A stretch of 64,000 nt of DNA from Candidatus Endonucleibacter sp. (ex Gigantidas childressi) (GCA_030674875.1 JASXSU010000003.1:1218076-1282075), one strand, 5' to 3'. Positions 29,176 to 39,621 are shown, numbered from the stretch's first letter. Notes: generated from the sequence alone by a model not told the origin. Made by a program: numbers and translations.

Positions 29176-29749
29176 AATACCTGCCTAGTAGACTTGATCT
29201 AGAATCAGTGCCGCATATTCTTCCTTAAATTCTTTAGGCTACTATTTGTAACTGCTTTGTAACTGCTTTGTAACTTCGATTCTGGCCCAGAATAACATTA
29301 CAATATGATGAGTATTGTCTACATTAATAGTCTCTAGTTTATCTATCGAGAGCATTGTAGTGCTGTAATTTAATATTGTCAAACGTCAGTCAGAAAAAAC
29401 CAGGCATAAGTCAATGGTATTTTACCATGCAGTGATTTTATGGAGAATAGTGCATACTTTTAGATACCTGCACTTGAGTATGATTTATGGGCATTATTGC
29501 ATACATTACTCCTGAAAGTTTAAGTTATTGTCTCACTCGTGCATTGAATAATCAGTTGCATTATACGACAGTGAAGATTATTAAAAGTGGTGAATGCTAG
29601 CATTTGCAAGTGCAAAATATTAATCAAACATTATTAAGTGCGATAACGTTTTCATTAATTAAGTTTAATTACTATTTTATGGGAAAAAACCACCATTACA
29701 TGTTTTTAAACGGAGCTTATTCTGTCATTTCAGTTTTGTAACTTTAAAG
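29176..29749. other. Gene-poor stretch with an interrupted small frame
   Basis: The word CTGCTTTGTAA is repeated in tandem near 29250-29275 (one unit fewer in the second duplicate). From an ATG at 29487 a frame reads MGIIAYITPESLSYCLTRAL onward to a TAG at about 29598. It then remains open to a TAA at 29739-29741 (HLQVQNINQTLLSAIT and on). The same TAG is present in the second copy. I do not recognise the product, and the frame may be chance. Confidence 0.35.
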
Positions 29750-30091
29750 TTTAATCCTTGTCTGTAAAATGTTGGTTTCTCCTTGAACGTCGACGTCGAA
29801 CTCTTGTCCTTTGCTGTGCCCTGATGGGTCGATATGAGCCATCCTTATGCCAACAAGTATTGCGTTGAAATTCTCGATATATGGTACTTCGGTGTTTTCC
29901 GATAGCTGTGGCAATGTCCGTAAAACTTAGTCCTTGCCATTTTAGCGCGACTATCATATATCTATCACCCTCGGTGAGCTGTTGATACTTCATAGATTTT
30001 TACTTCGTAATTGGAGCAAAAAACTAAGGGTATCGCAGTTCATCGTTTTTATTAAATTGGGTGTCGCACTTAGTATATGAATTCGGCTTAT
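29750..30091 (-). mobile_element. IS30-B 5' fragment, copy 1
   Basis: The fragment encodes the first 80 residues of a second IS30-type transposase, MKYQQLTEGDRYMIVALKWQ, with helix-turn-helix FTDIATAIGKHRSTIYREF and an arginine cluster. A leader of about 100 bp runs to the unit boundary. The catalytic core is absent. Its outer end forms the duplication join. Confidence 0.8.
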
Positions 30092-30551
30092 ACAGCAAGC
30101 ATTTTGTTGATATAGGCCGTGGAGACTTGGATCTTGGCAAGCTGGAGGATGAGTCTGATAAAAAAGCTCATGAAGAAATTGCCAAAGAGAAAGAAGACCC
30201 TATCAAGCGAATTAAAGAAATATTGAAGGGTGATGTAGAAGAAGTCAGAGTCACTCACCGTCTAACTGATTCTCCCGCCTGTCTCGTTGTTGGTCAAAAT
30301 AACATGGGAGCCCAAATGCTTCAAATTATGAAAGCTGCGGGTCAATCTACACCTAGCTCAAAACCTATTTTTGAAATAAACACCAGTCACCCTCTAATAC
30401 TAAGCTAGATCAGGAGCAGGATGAAGATCGCTTTGCCGACTTGATCAAAATCGTATTTGACCAAGCAAATCTAGCTGCAGGCGGTACATTAGATAATCCA
30501 GCCAGCTATGTCCACAGACTGAATAAGCTCTTGGTGGAAATGACTGGTTAA
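30092..30551 (+). pseudogene. htpG 3' fragment, copy 2
   Basis: It carries the last 150 or so codons of htpG, starting at CAGCAAGCATTTTG, with no ATPase or middle domain. A two-base loss in the codons after SHPLIL shifts the frame, so even the fragment ends early at 30408. It differs from the parent by a few substitutions. A chance GTG/ATG in the IS30-B leader (from 30061) opens the frame. No function is expected. Confidence 0.9.
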
Positions 30552-30608
30552 AGCTAATGCAAAGATACATGCTTGATTCACTACCATAGTGCTTCAAGCC
30601 GATGAATA

Positions 30609-30675
30609 TATACTCCTTGCACCCTTGAAAGTTGGCGTTTGTCGCCTACCAGCACCTTCAAGGGTAACGGGTATA
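30609..30675. repeat. MITE-like repeat, family B, short form (duplicate)
   Basis: This is the same sequence as 25947-26013 with one or two substitutions, carried by the segmental duplication. Confidence 0.6.
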
Positions 30676-31494
30676 ACTAGATAATCGTCTATTTTTGACA
30701 CCCTATTCCAGGGTTACAAAAACAGGCTATTATCCAGTGATACTTACAGGCTCCTGCACAACTAGTAACCGTTACAATGATGGCTTGAATTAAGCTATTA
30801 AACGCTATGTAAGAGACAAAAAACATGAAGCACTTCACTTTCAAAGCGTAGAAGTATGGGCAGACACCAAACCTGCATCAAATAACTAGCATCACCTATT
30901 ACCCTCGGGTTAAGTTGACGACATTAAAATATGAATAAAATCATATTGTTAGCCGTAACTCTTAAGGTTGATGCGCACCAAATCCGTCTTTATTGCACAG
31001 CTCATACCACCCTTACTGCATTCTGTATAGCGTATCTGAATATCTTTGCTCGTTTACTGACTACTCATCCTTCAACAGTAACGAGCATACCTTAAGAGGG
31101 GGCATCCTTTGTTTTTTTGTAAGCACCCCCTTTATATGATCCACAGTTATTTTGTTAAACCTCCCTAGCTACCTTTTTTATAATCTTACCACTAGCTAGC
31201 CACTTCTAAACTATCTTATTTATTTCTTTTTTAATCTATTTTTACGTTTTGGTAATGGATTTTCTACCTTTTCGGCAGAACTTCATTTACACTAATCTGT
31301 TTATAACCACGTGATAGTGCTCCCTTATTTACCTCATCATCTACTAGGCTCAGTTCGTGCATCTGTTCATACATATCTACTAACTCGCTAGTATTGTTTG
31401 GCGCAATTATTGGATTTGCAGCATTATCTATGGATTTTTTATCTTTAGCTTGATCTTTCGCTTTTTTATCTTTTTTAGCTTTTTTATCTTTTTT

Positions 31495-31540
31495 AGCTTT
31501 TTTAGCTTTTTTAGCTTTTTTAGCTTTTTTAGCTTTTTTA
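31495..31540. repeat. 9-bp coding repeat in the copy 2 tail
   Basis: About five units of AGCTTTTTT (minus strand AAAAAAGCT, KKA) stand where copy 1 has a mixture of KKA and KPEA units. The tract marks rapid length change in the tail-coding region. Confidence 0.75.
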
Positions 31541-31723
31541 GCTTCAGGTTTAGCTTTAGATTTAGCTGCTTTGGCTAAGCTCTTTTAACTTTTTTAGCTT
31601 CAGCTTCAGCTAAACCTTTATCTTCTTTAGCTTTAGCTTTAGCTTTAGCTTGCTTGTGATTTGATTTTTTTTCGGCGAATACGGTAATGAGCTACTACTT
31701 TTTCTCTCTTGCTTTTCCTCAGC

Positions 31724-32983
31724 CTACCACCTACCTACTGTTTCTTGTATTTTGGTGTTACGGGAATAAACTTTAGGTATAGCACCGCACTCACATAAGT
31801 CATCTTCAACGCTTGGACGCCCTATGGCTAATACTCTTCGACTTACTGCAGAAAATTTTTCTACACCAGCTCTTCCACTTCTTGTAAATCCAGATAGTAG
31901 ACTTTGTAATAATGAGGACCCACCTTTATTATTATCTCCGACAATTGCTCCATCAACTGCAAGACGTCCACGCCCTCCTGTATTACTATCTATCTGTATA
32001 TTACACTGTACTGTTACCATATTACCATCTTCATCTAAAAATGCTCCCGAAATCCTCTGCGCATCTGTTTCATTTGTTTCATCTGCTGTGTCATCACTAG
32101 CCACAGAATAACGTAACAAACACAAAGGGATAATTATAAGAAAAGGCACTCCTCCTGCGATAAGAATGATAGGAGGAAGTATTGATTCTTTAGTAAAATC
32201 ATTAATCAACGTACGAACATCGTTATAATGATCTATATAACCATCTATATCAATTAACCCTGAGCCTATAATTTCATCTTTCGTTAACGATATTTTTGAC
32301 CTCTCTATGCTAGCATTAAAAAAGCAGCTATAATCCTTTCCCCCATCCTTAATGAACTGCTCCGATACAAACTTTGGGGATACTGCCTGATAGCCATTAT
32401 CCTCATCACATGCACATAACTGACGGGCTCTACTACTATTATACGGAGCCTGGTCTGTTCTACTTATCTGCCCTTCAGATACACACGATTTTTCAGTCCT
32501 CACGCAGCCCTCCTTCTCATTGCTCTGGTAAGTCTTTGGTGTTATATACGGTGGAGTACACTTTTGATAAGCTATATTCATCCCAGGAGAGTTAAATACC
32601 GCTTTATTACCTGTATGAACCCACTCAAAGCTCCTGCATGTTTCCACAAACACTTCATCACTATTCATCGAGTTTAAGCAGTGATATTTGTCAGGGGGAA
32701 CACAAGCTACTTGCGCTCTAAACCTAAATTCTGCATCTTCTGGACAGCGCCCAACTCGGTAGCCCCGTAATTTATCAGTCGATCTAAAAGGAAATGTTAT
32801 GTTGTGCCAATTGTTGTATGGATATTCTCTGTCAGACACATCGACGTCAGCAGCAGCCGTACCAGTAAGCAAAAAAGCTTTTAAAGCTATTTCTAGTAGA
32901 TTTATAGCATGAATTTGATTGCTAATAATGCCTGTTAGCACAAAGCAAATACACTTAATATACTCCTTCGTTTTATTCTTCAT
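31724..32983 (-). CDS. Exported single-pass membrane protein, copy 2 (tail cut by a stop)
   Basis: The 419-residue protein starts with the same GAGG/ATG context as copy 1. It has a signal peptide (to about residue 27), an ectodomain with many cysteines (RCPEDAEF, CVPPDKYHCLN, CTPPYITP, LCACDEDNGYQ), a membrane segment at about 266-291, an acidic ADETNETD run and a cytosolic stretch with GGRGRLAVDGAIVGDNNKGG. It ends at a TAG right after VGRW, where copy 1 reads GRWEPEEKQ. Beyond the stop, remnants of the lysine-rich tail continue to a matching TAA at 31220 but with further frameshifts. Topology resembles a type I membrane protein. Ectodomain substitutions relative to copy 1 are many, so divergence or relaxed selection is possible. 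No known family recognised. Confidence 0.65.
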   Translation of the reverse strand: MKNKTKEYIKCICFVLTGIISNQIHAINLLEIALKAFLLTGTAAADVDVSDREYPYNNWHNITFPFRSTDKLRGYRVGRCPEDAEFRFRAQVACVPPDKYHCLNSMNSDEVFVETCRSFEWVHTGNKAVFNSPGMNIAYQKCTPPYITPKTYQSNEKEGCVRTEKSCVSEGQISRTDQAPYNSSRARQLCACDEDNGYQAVSPKFVSEQFIKDGGKDYSCFFNASIERSKISLTKDEIIGSGLIDIDGYIDHYNDVRTLINDFTKESILPPIILIAGGVPFLIIIPLCLLRYSVASDDTADETNETDAQRISGAFLDEDGNMVTVQCNIQIDSNTGGRGRLAVDGAIVGDNNKGGSSLLQSLLSGFTRSGRAGVEKFSAVSRRVLAIGRPSVEDDLCECGAIPKVYSRNTKIQETVGRW

Positions 32984-33134
32984 TATTACCTCATGATATT
33001 ATATTGTTAAAAACAAGCACTCACAATTGTGTTCTGGTCAAGAAAGCAGAATACATGAATTTGCCAAACTTTAGCACTGAACCGTAGATAAGTCATACTA
33101 TACCAGTTCTCATTGAAACGGTATTTTACGTAAT

Positions 33135-33642
33135 GCTGGATTCAAGCAATAAGTGCAATCGGCTGTCCTGTGTAGACTTCGAGTGGTGTCCGCCCTCCTA
33201 AAACCTTCCTAGGCATGGTATTGATCAACATTTCCATTGTCCTCAGATCATCTTCTGTTAGATGACTCAACGCCATTTTTTTAGGCCAGGGTCTCCGAAT
33301 GATGCCATTGGTATTTTCGTTAGTTCCCCGCTGATAACTAGCATAAGGCTTGGCAAAGTAGATATCTGCATTCATTGCTTTTGCTACTTTCTCATGGGCT
33401 GCAAACTCACCACCATTATCTAGAGTGACTGTGCAGACCGATGACACCAGCTTCAGAAGCTTGATCATACTTTCAGCAACAACTTCGGCGTGTTTTGTAT
33501 CAACTTTTCCTATTAAAGTTAACCGACTCTTGCGGTCTACAAGGGTGACCAGATGGGCGTCCTGTCCATAAACAGTATCACCCTCCCAATCGCCTAGACG
33601 AGACCGCAGATCAACAACTGCGGGCCGATCGGAAATTAGCCC
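33135..33642 (-). mobile_element. IS30-C 3' fragment, copy 2
   Basis: This is the same DDE-half fragment as 28668-29175, differing by a handful of substitutions (for example RPWPKK for RTWPKK). It is duplicated with the unit and not independently transposed. Confidence 0.85.
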
Positions 33643-34205
33643 AATACCTGCCTAGTAGACTTGATCTAGAATCAGTGCCGCATATTCTTCCTTAAATTCT
33701 TTAGGCTACTATTTGTAACTGCTTTGTAACTTCGATCCTGGCCCAGAATAACATTACAATATGATGAGTATTGTCTACATTAATAGTCTCTAGTTTATCT
33801 ATCCAGAGCATTGTAGTGCTGTAATTTAATATTGTCAAGCGTCAGTCAGAAAAAACCAGGCATAAGTCAATGGTATTTTACCATGCAGTGATTTTATGGA
33901 GAATAGTGCATACTTTTAGATACCTGCAATTGAGTATGATTTATGGGCATTATTGCATACATTACTCCTGAAAGTTTAAGTTATTGTCTCACTCGTGCAT
34001 TGAATAATCAGTTGCATTATACGACAGTGAAGATTATTAAAAGTGGTGAATGCTAGCATTTGCAAGTGCAAAATATTAATCAAACATTATTAAGTGCGAT
34101 AACGTTTTCATTAATTAAGTTTAATTACTATTTTATGGGAAAAAACCACCATTACATGTTTTTAAACGGAGCTTGTTCTGTCATTTCAGTTTTGTAACTT
34201 TAAAG
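33643..34205. other. Gene-poor stretch, duplicate of 29176-29749
   Basis: It has the same content as copy 1, including the interrupted small frame with its TAG. The CTGCTTTGTAA tandem has one unit fewer. No gene supported. Confidence 0.35.
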
Positions 34206-34545
34206 TTTAATCCTTGTCTGTAAAATGTTGGTTTCTCCTTGAACGTCGACGTCGAACTCTTGTCCTTTGCTGTGCCCTGATGGGTCGATATGAGCCATCC
34301 TTATGCCAACAAGTATTGCGTTGAAATTCTCGATATATGGTACTTCGGTGTTTTCCGATAGCTGTGGCAATGTCCGTAAAACTTAATCCTTGCCATTTTA
34401 GCGCGACTATCATATATCTATCACCCTCGGTGAGTTGTTGATACTTCATAGGTTTTTACTTCGTAATTGGAGCAAAAAACTAAGGGTATCGCAGTTCATC
34501 ATTTTTATTAAATTGGGTGTCGCACTTAGTATATGAATTCGGCTT
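34206..34545 (-). mobile_element. IS30-B 5' fragment, copy 2
   Basis: It encodes the identical 80-residue N-terminal transposase piece and leader as at 29750-30091. At its outer end (after GAATTCGGCTT) the sequence departs into unique DNA instead of htpG. Confidence 0.8.
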
Positions 34546-34685
34546 TTATATGTTTTAATATGGTGTAATTGACACTAGATATTTTTCAACTTAATATTGC
34601 AAATGCTGTGCAAGGGACGGTAAAACTTATGTTTACTTTGCAGATGATTTGCTAATTGTGCATATAAACCATCGTACTCTATAAT

Positions 34686-34721
34686 GCCTATTCTTATCCA
34701 AAGTAATAATTAAGAATAGGC
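34686..34721 (-). terminator. Stem-loop after the 1.57-kiloresidue gene
   Basis: GCCTATTCTTA (34686-34696) and its exact complement (34711-34721) form an 11-bp stem, 20 bp beyond the stop of the minus-strand gene. No clear T-run follows, so it may be a processing or stability stem and not a classic terminator. Confidence 0.4.
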
Positions 34722-34740
34722 AGGAAAGGTTGACTTACAA

Positions 34741-37700
34741 TTACTCCCCAGTGGTTGATATTTCAAGCATTTGAGTGCTTTCTTCAGATCCTTTCTTATC
34801 ATCTATTATTACTTTTTCCTTATTTTTTTTCATTAGTCTGTCATCGTCATCTGTAGTGCCAGATTCCTCAGTAGGCAGGCCGCTATGACCTAAGCAACCA
34901 TCTCCTTCATTATGATCTAAGCGATCGCAACACTTACAGCACGCACTCAGTAACGCTTTCTGCAATAATTCTCTTCCACGATTCCCTTCCTTATACTTTT
35001 TATACAAATGGTAAGTGAAATAAGAAAGAGACGAAGCACCCACGGCACCAATAAGTACGCCTGCAGCTTCTGTGGCTATAGAGTCTGCTATCAATATTGG
35101 TGCTTGTGTTTGTACGGAGCAAGACTCATTCCATTCAATAGCAGGATGTTGATAACGATAAAATTCTTCTGGCTTAACTTCACAGGCATAATTTATAAAA
35201 AACAACTTATTCCACCTGCATGGATTAGTTACTTCCACACCATACTTTGGAAATAAGATAGCAATCACAGGGGTTGTATCAATGTCACTTACGTGAACAG
35301 TGACAACAGGCGCATCATCTTCGGCTCCTATCAGTTTAACAGCATCAATTTCATTATATTCCTCAACGCTATTGCCAACAGTTATTTTAATTTTATTTGA
35401 GAAATAGCCGAGATGTGAATCGAGTGTGATTTTGGTATCAGATACTTTACCTGGATTTACACCTGACATGGTGCCGCCAGTTTCAGTCGCCCCATCGTTG
35501 CTATAGGCGGTCACATAAACATCATCTTTCAGGACTTCCATTTTGCTAATGGTGCCAGCATTCAATATCTCTCTAGCAACAATCTGTATGATCTTCACAG
35601 GTGTAGTATACGTTAGTTCTAAGGTATTTTTTATATGTCTTTCTCCCTCCTTTTCTGCCCAAGCCCTAATGTTCGGAGCTTGATCATCGCCAACATGTAA
35701 ACCTGTATCAGGTGTACCCGCAACGTATCTAGCCAAATATTGGTTATCTACAAGGTCATACTCACTGCTTGCACTGGCAAGTGACGCCCATTGATGTATG
35801 TTTGCGGTTAATGTGATGGTACCATCAGTGTTAGTGGAATCCGCATTTGCAATGTAAGTGATTGAGTTATCACCGTGAGCAAAACTAGAAAACAACTTTT
35901 TAGCTTTATTAAAGTCGCAATAACTTTCTACATCTGTTTTGTACTCCATACAAAATCCTACTCGTGCATCTGATTCAGGTACTAACAATAGTACCCTGCT
36001 ATTGCTTATCTTAAAGTTTGAAATTTCAGAGTTGGCCACTAATCCTACACCATTACTAATAGTTAGATTACTTGGTTTATTTATGCTTAAAAAGTTATTA
36101 CCAACTAAAAGTTCTTTAAGTTTTGCATTGCTTATACGGCCCTCCCAGCCGATATTAATAGTTCCCGGGACGATCTTAATAGCTTCTTCTGCGCTAATGG
36201 TAGTGTTGATTACCACGGCTTTGGAAATAATTCCGTCTAATAAATATCCAATACCACCACCAATAGTCGTATGATTCCTAGCTGCACCAAGTTTAGCTAT
36301 GTTGATAACAGTATCTATAACCGTAATATCTTTCAAAGTACTATCAGTACGCCCTATTATACCCCCGACATACGCAATCTCAGAATTTACATTAATAATA
36401 GAGCTGGAAACTGTAACGCTTGCTATATTAGATGGGCCACAAAATCCCAGCATACCACCTATAGAATAACCCCGCGTCAATGGACTATTTAATGCCACTC
36501 TAATGATATTAACATCGTTGAACTTACTTGTATGACTCGCAGCTCCTCCTACCCCTCCGATGTAAAAGCTCTCACCCCTAATAATCGAATCCATAATTGT
36601 AATATTATGCATACTAACCCCATAGCCAGCTCCAAAGACACCTCCAGCATAACTCTCATCAACACCAACAACAGACACGACAATAATATTGTCAATATAA
36701 ATTCCTGCAACTTGCGAGCCAGAGCCTTTCACTCGCCCCACCACCCCACCGACATAGTGAGAATTTTTGCTACCAGTAATGTTGCTATTTTTTATTATTA
36801 TATGCTCAATACAAGAGGCATCAGCCGCTTCATTAATGACCATGCCTAGCATATTCTCATCCGACACAATGTTATCCGGCTGATGACCCCCGGCCTCAAA
36901 CCGACCATTCTCAATTTGGATGAATCTGACTATTGAGCTATCAACCATAACATTGGCAACTGCTGGGTCACATGTTGCGCTCCTAGTATCAACATTATTG
37001 AAGTTTATGTTTTGAACAATTCCATTACCTGAAAGTTTATTTATCAAACAGCACGGCAGCTCGTCAATGGTCTCACAATTTCCATTGAAATTACCAGTAA
37101 ACTCAGGTATTGGCCTGGTGAAGCCTTTTACGTTAAAGCTTGCAGTTAGTTTATAGTTGCCATTACTAGGGTAATCTGCATGATTGCCAATTAAGTTCAG
37201 CTCTGTGACATTACTGATGCCAATAACATTAGAAGCAGAGGCTGAACTCACATCCCTAATATGACGAGAATGGCTACTATTTAAATTTGAGCTATTGTGT
37301 GCTTGGGTATGGTTATGAAAAAATGCCTCAGCTTGAGGAGAGCTTGCTGCTGTAGCAGAGTCCACAACAGCTAAAACACACAAGCCTACAACTGCGCCCA
37401 TAAGAAGCCTATTGTAAAACGATGAATTATAGCTAGATCCTATCCACACAGTATTGCGCTGGCCTCTTGCTTGATCTTCATTTTTTTCTTCATAATTTAT
37501 ATTAATAAAACACCAATCTACGTGCAAAGGTGATGATTTGGTTGTATTAGTACCATCACTTTCATAACTCCCGTCAGCTTCATTATACGCAACATCATTT
37601 TGTGATTTACTTTTTTGTAACGTATAGTCGTTTGTTGGCATAGACAACCAATCTCTATGCTTTTCTTCAGCATTATTGTGTTTTGCAAAAGCATTACCAC

Positions 37701-39447
37701 TTGCTGGAATATCTATTGGCTGGTCTGCTTGCTCATATTGTAACTCACAATCATTAGCATTTTTATCTGAAGCAGCAGTAACAAGTGGTTGGTAGCAATA
37801 TGTTTTTTGTCGTATATCTGCCTTACGCTGCAACCCTGTTAACAGGGTAAACACTTGTTCTTTCTCTAAACTAGTAAAATCCTGTGCAACCAGTGTAGTT
37901 AAAGCATCTTTTATGGTTATATCTCCTTCTTTATGCAGGCTATCTATTTTTATCAACTCTGCCATAACCAATTGTATGCCTTTATTATCTGAGCTATCTG
38001 TTAAATGCAAGGCATTTTTTTGTACCATATTAACCCAGGCAGTCATTATTTTTTTGCTTTGCTCTTGCTTGGTTGGTGGTGCCGTAAAGCCATTTTTTAC
38101 AACATTAAATACATAGTTAATACCAGATGCAACCTTACCCAAAAGACTGTCTTTCATATTTTTCTTTAGACCTTCCTTTAGGTATTCATCCCAGTCTTCT
38201 TGGCCAAATGATCCGTTTTGTTTATCTTTCTTTGTTTTAGCTTGGTCCTCTGGGTTAAGGCTTTCTTGTTGTTCTAGGTTACTATGCATTGCATCTAATG
38301 CCACAAATCCAGACTGATAAATGACATTTAATTGTTGTACTGTTTTAAACTGATCACTTAAATTTTTTATAACATCGCTAGCTAATAAAGTATTAGCAAT
38401 CTCTCTGGCTTCACAATCACGTAAAGACTCATTTGCACCATGCCATACCTCGGTTACATCTTTTGAGTTGTAATGCAAATAGGAGAAAAATACTTTTTCC
38501 TCTGCGCTTATGCCATTTGTTTTGTTTTCTTCTGCAGTCAAATGATAATCTTGCGTAACCCAACGTTTGCTATCATCTAGTAATTTGCTTATTAAGCTAT
38601 CGGAATTACGCGCCCCCCAATTCACCAATGCTTCTAATACTGGATATTGTATCTCTGATGGCGTATTACTTATTGTAGCTACTACATAAGGGGTTGACAA
38701 TATATCCACTAAACCACGCGGTGACTTCAAGATAACTTCATTAAAGAAGTGCGTGTTATTTTTTGCTCTTGACATTAGTAGACTTACTTGCTTATCTAAT
38801 TTGGCACGAATTAATGTGGCAGCTTCATTCGTCTTAACATGATCTTGCAACAAGGCTTGGAGCTTAGAACAACATTGCCTTGCTCTAGCATTTAACTGAT
38901 CTTCAACAGCTCTTTGCTCTTTTATAGTTAGTCTTGTAAACTCAGTTGTTTTACTTTTTGGCAGACAGCCTCCCACTTGCTTCTTTACTTCTTGTGTGAC
39001 ATCGCTAAAACCTACTATCCAGTCAGGTGGTGTTATCCCGGCGTTAATAATGTCTTGCTCAAGCTCATCAACGTTTAGCAAAATACTTACATACACCATA
39101 GCAAGAACTTCAAAAACGTTGCTTTCCTTAAATGCTTCTAGAGTTACAGAAAGATCGTTGTCATCAAGCATATGTCGTAAATAACTAATGCTACTCTCAT
39201 TGCTTTTGTTATATTTAGCACCTCCTAATAAGCTGGTACTACTAAAACACCTTTCGGCTAAGTTTGCCGTCTTACTTAACTGACCGTAAAGCCAGCTTTG
39301 CTTGACTGGCTTCTCTGAGGTTTTTTGATATAATTGGTATTCCAGTGACGTATTACTCTGTGCGAGACTTTCGCTACAATTACACGCTAGGATCAACAGG
39401 AAAACAATATTTTTTACAACCTTATGATATTTAAGTAAGCTAAACAT
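34741..39447 (-). CDS. Very large exported surface protein with GLUG-like repeats
   Basis: The protein has 1568 residues from the ATG at 39447. GGAG lies 10 bases before this ATG; the one nine bases upstream is too close to it. The N-terminus is a signal peptide with LLILAC, so lipidation is possible. Residues about 30-640 are mostly helical with no recognised domain. Around 680 a second hydrophobic stretch (LLMGAVVGLCVLAVVDSATA) looks like an internal signal or anchor. About 880-1070 holds repeated glycine-rich units (YVGGVVGRV, YAGGVFGAG, YIGGVGGAA, YSIGGMLGF, YVGGIIGRT), the GLUG pattern of bacterial surface proteins that form beta-solenoids. A C-terminal membrane segment (about 1460-1480) precedes a cysteine-rich charged tail. 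Host contact is a plausible role but is inference. Confidence 0.75.
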   Translation of the reverse strand: MFSLLKYHKVVKNIVFLLILACNCSESLAQSNTSLEYQLYQKTSEKPVKQSWLYGQLSKTANLAERCFSSTSLLGGAKYNKSNESSISYLRHMLDDNDLSVTLEAFKESNVFEVLAMVYVSILLNVDELEQDIINAGITPPDWIVGFSDVTQEVKKQVGGCLPKSKTTEFTRLTIKEQRAVEDQLNARARQCCSKLQALLQDHVKTNEAATLIRAKLDKQVSLLMSRAKNNTHFFNEVILKSPRGLVDILSTPYVVATISNTPSEIQYPVLEALVNWGARNSDSLISKLLDDSKRWVTQDYHLTAEENKTNGISAEEKVFFSYLHYNSKDVTEVWHGANESLRDCEAREIANTLLASDVIKNLSDQFKTVQQLNVIYQSGFVALDAMHSNLEQQESLNPEDQAKTKKDKQNGSFGQEDWDEYLKEGLKKNMKDSLLGKVASGINYVFNVVKNGFTAPPTKQEQSKKIMTAWVNMVQKNALHLTDSSDNKGIQLVMAELIKIDSLHKEGDITIKDALTTLVAQDFTSLEKEQVFTLLTGLQRKADIRQKTYCYQPLVTAASDKNANDCELQYEQADQPIDIPASGNAFAKHNNAEEKHRDWLSMPTNDYTLQKSKSQNDVAYNEADGSYESDGTNTTKSSPLHVDWCFININYEEKNEDQARGQRNTVWIGSSYNSSFYNRLLMGAVVGLCVLAVVDSATAASSPQAEAFFHNHTQAHNSSNLNSSHSRHIRDVSSASASNVIGISNVTELNLIGNHADYPSNGNYKLTASFNVKGFTRPIPEFTGNFNGNCETIDELPCCLINKLSGNGIVQNINFNNVDTRSATCDPAVANVMVDSSIVRFIQIENGRFEAGGHQPDNIVSDENMLGMVINEAADASCIEHIIIKNSNITGSKNSHYVGGVVGRVKGSGSQVAGIYIDNIIVVSVVGVDESYAGGVFGAGYGVSMHNITIMDSIIRGESFYIGGVGGAASHTSKFNDVNIIRVALNSPLTRGYSIGGMLGFCGPSNIASVTVSSSIINVNSEIAYVGGIIGRTDSTLKDITVIDTVINIAKLGAARNHTTIGGGIGYLLDGIISKAVVINTTISAEEAIKIVPGTINIGWEGRISNAKLKELLVGNNFLSINKPSNLTISNGVGLVANSEISNFKISNSRVLLLVPESDARVGFCMEYKTDVESYCDFNKAKKLFSSFAHGDNSITYIANADSTNTDGTITLTANIHQWASLASASSEYDLVDNQYLARYVAGTPDTGLHVGDDQAPNIRAWAEKEGERHIKNTLELTYTTPVKIIQIVAREILNAGTISKMEVLKDDVYVTAYSNDGATETGGTMSGVNPGKVSDTKITLDSHLGYFSNKIKITVGNSVEEYNEIDAVKLIGAEDDAPVVTVHVSDIDTTPVIAILFPKYGVEVTNPCRWNKLFFINYACEVKPEEFYRYQHPAIEWNESCSVQTQAPILIADSIATEAAGVLIGAVGASSLSYFTYHLYKKYKEGNRGRELLQKALLSACCKCCDRLDHNEGDGCLGHSGLPTEESGTTDDDDRLMKKNKEKVIIDDKKGSEESTQMLEISTTGE

Positions 39448-39621
39448 GTTATACATACTCCAAATGACATGTGGTATTTACTGTCGACGACGTTAACATG
39501 AAAATAATATGAAAACCATGGCTGACTAAAGAATTATAAAACACTCTACTCCAGTTACAGTATGATGCAATGATTTATAGTAACAATAAATACACAACGT
39601 ACAGGTACACGATAAAGGGAA

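Larger units (their letters stand above)
25429..30091. repeat. Segmental duplication, copy 1 (4.66 kb)
   Basis: Sequence from htpG codon about 482 through the downstream gap, the lysine-rich-tail gene, an IS30-C piece and an IS30-B piece recurs almost unchanged at 30092-34545. Its first 0.97 kb recurs again at 40169-41100. The join at the end of each unit is the outer end of IS30-B (GAATTCGGCTTA), placed directly before ACAGCAAGCATTTTG of htpG. Copies differ by scattered substitutions and small indels, so the duplication is not brand new. Confidence 0.9.
30092..34545. repeat. Segmental duplication, copy 2 (4.45 kb)
   Basis: Copy 2 has the same order of parts as 25429-30091: htpG end, short family B repeat, gap, lysine-rich-tail gene, IS30-C piece, small interrupted frame, IS30-B piece. 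It is about 200 bp shorter, mostly because the KPEA tract has collapsed to a few units. Confidence 0.9.
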
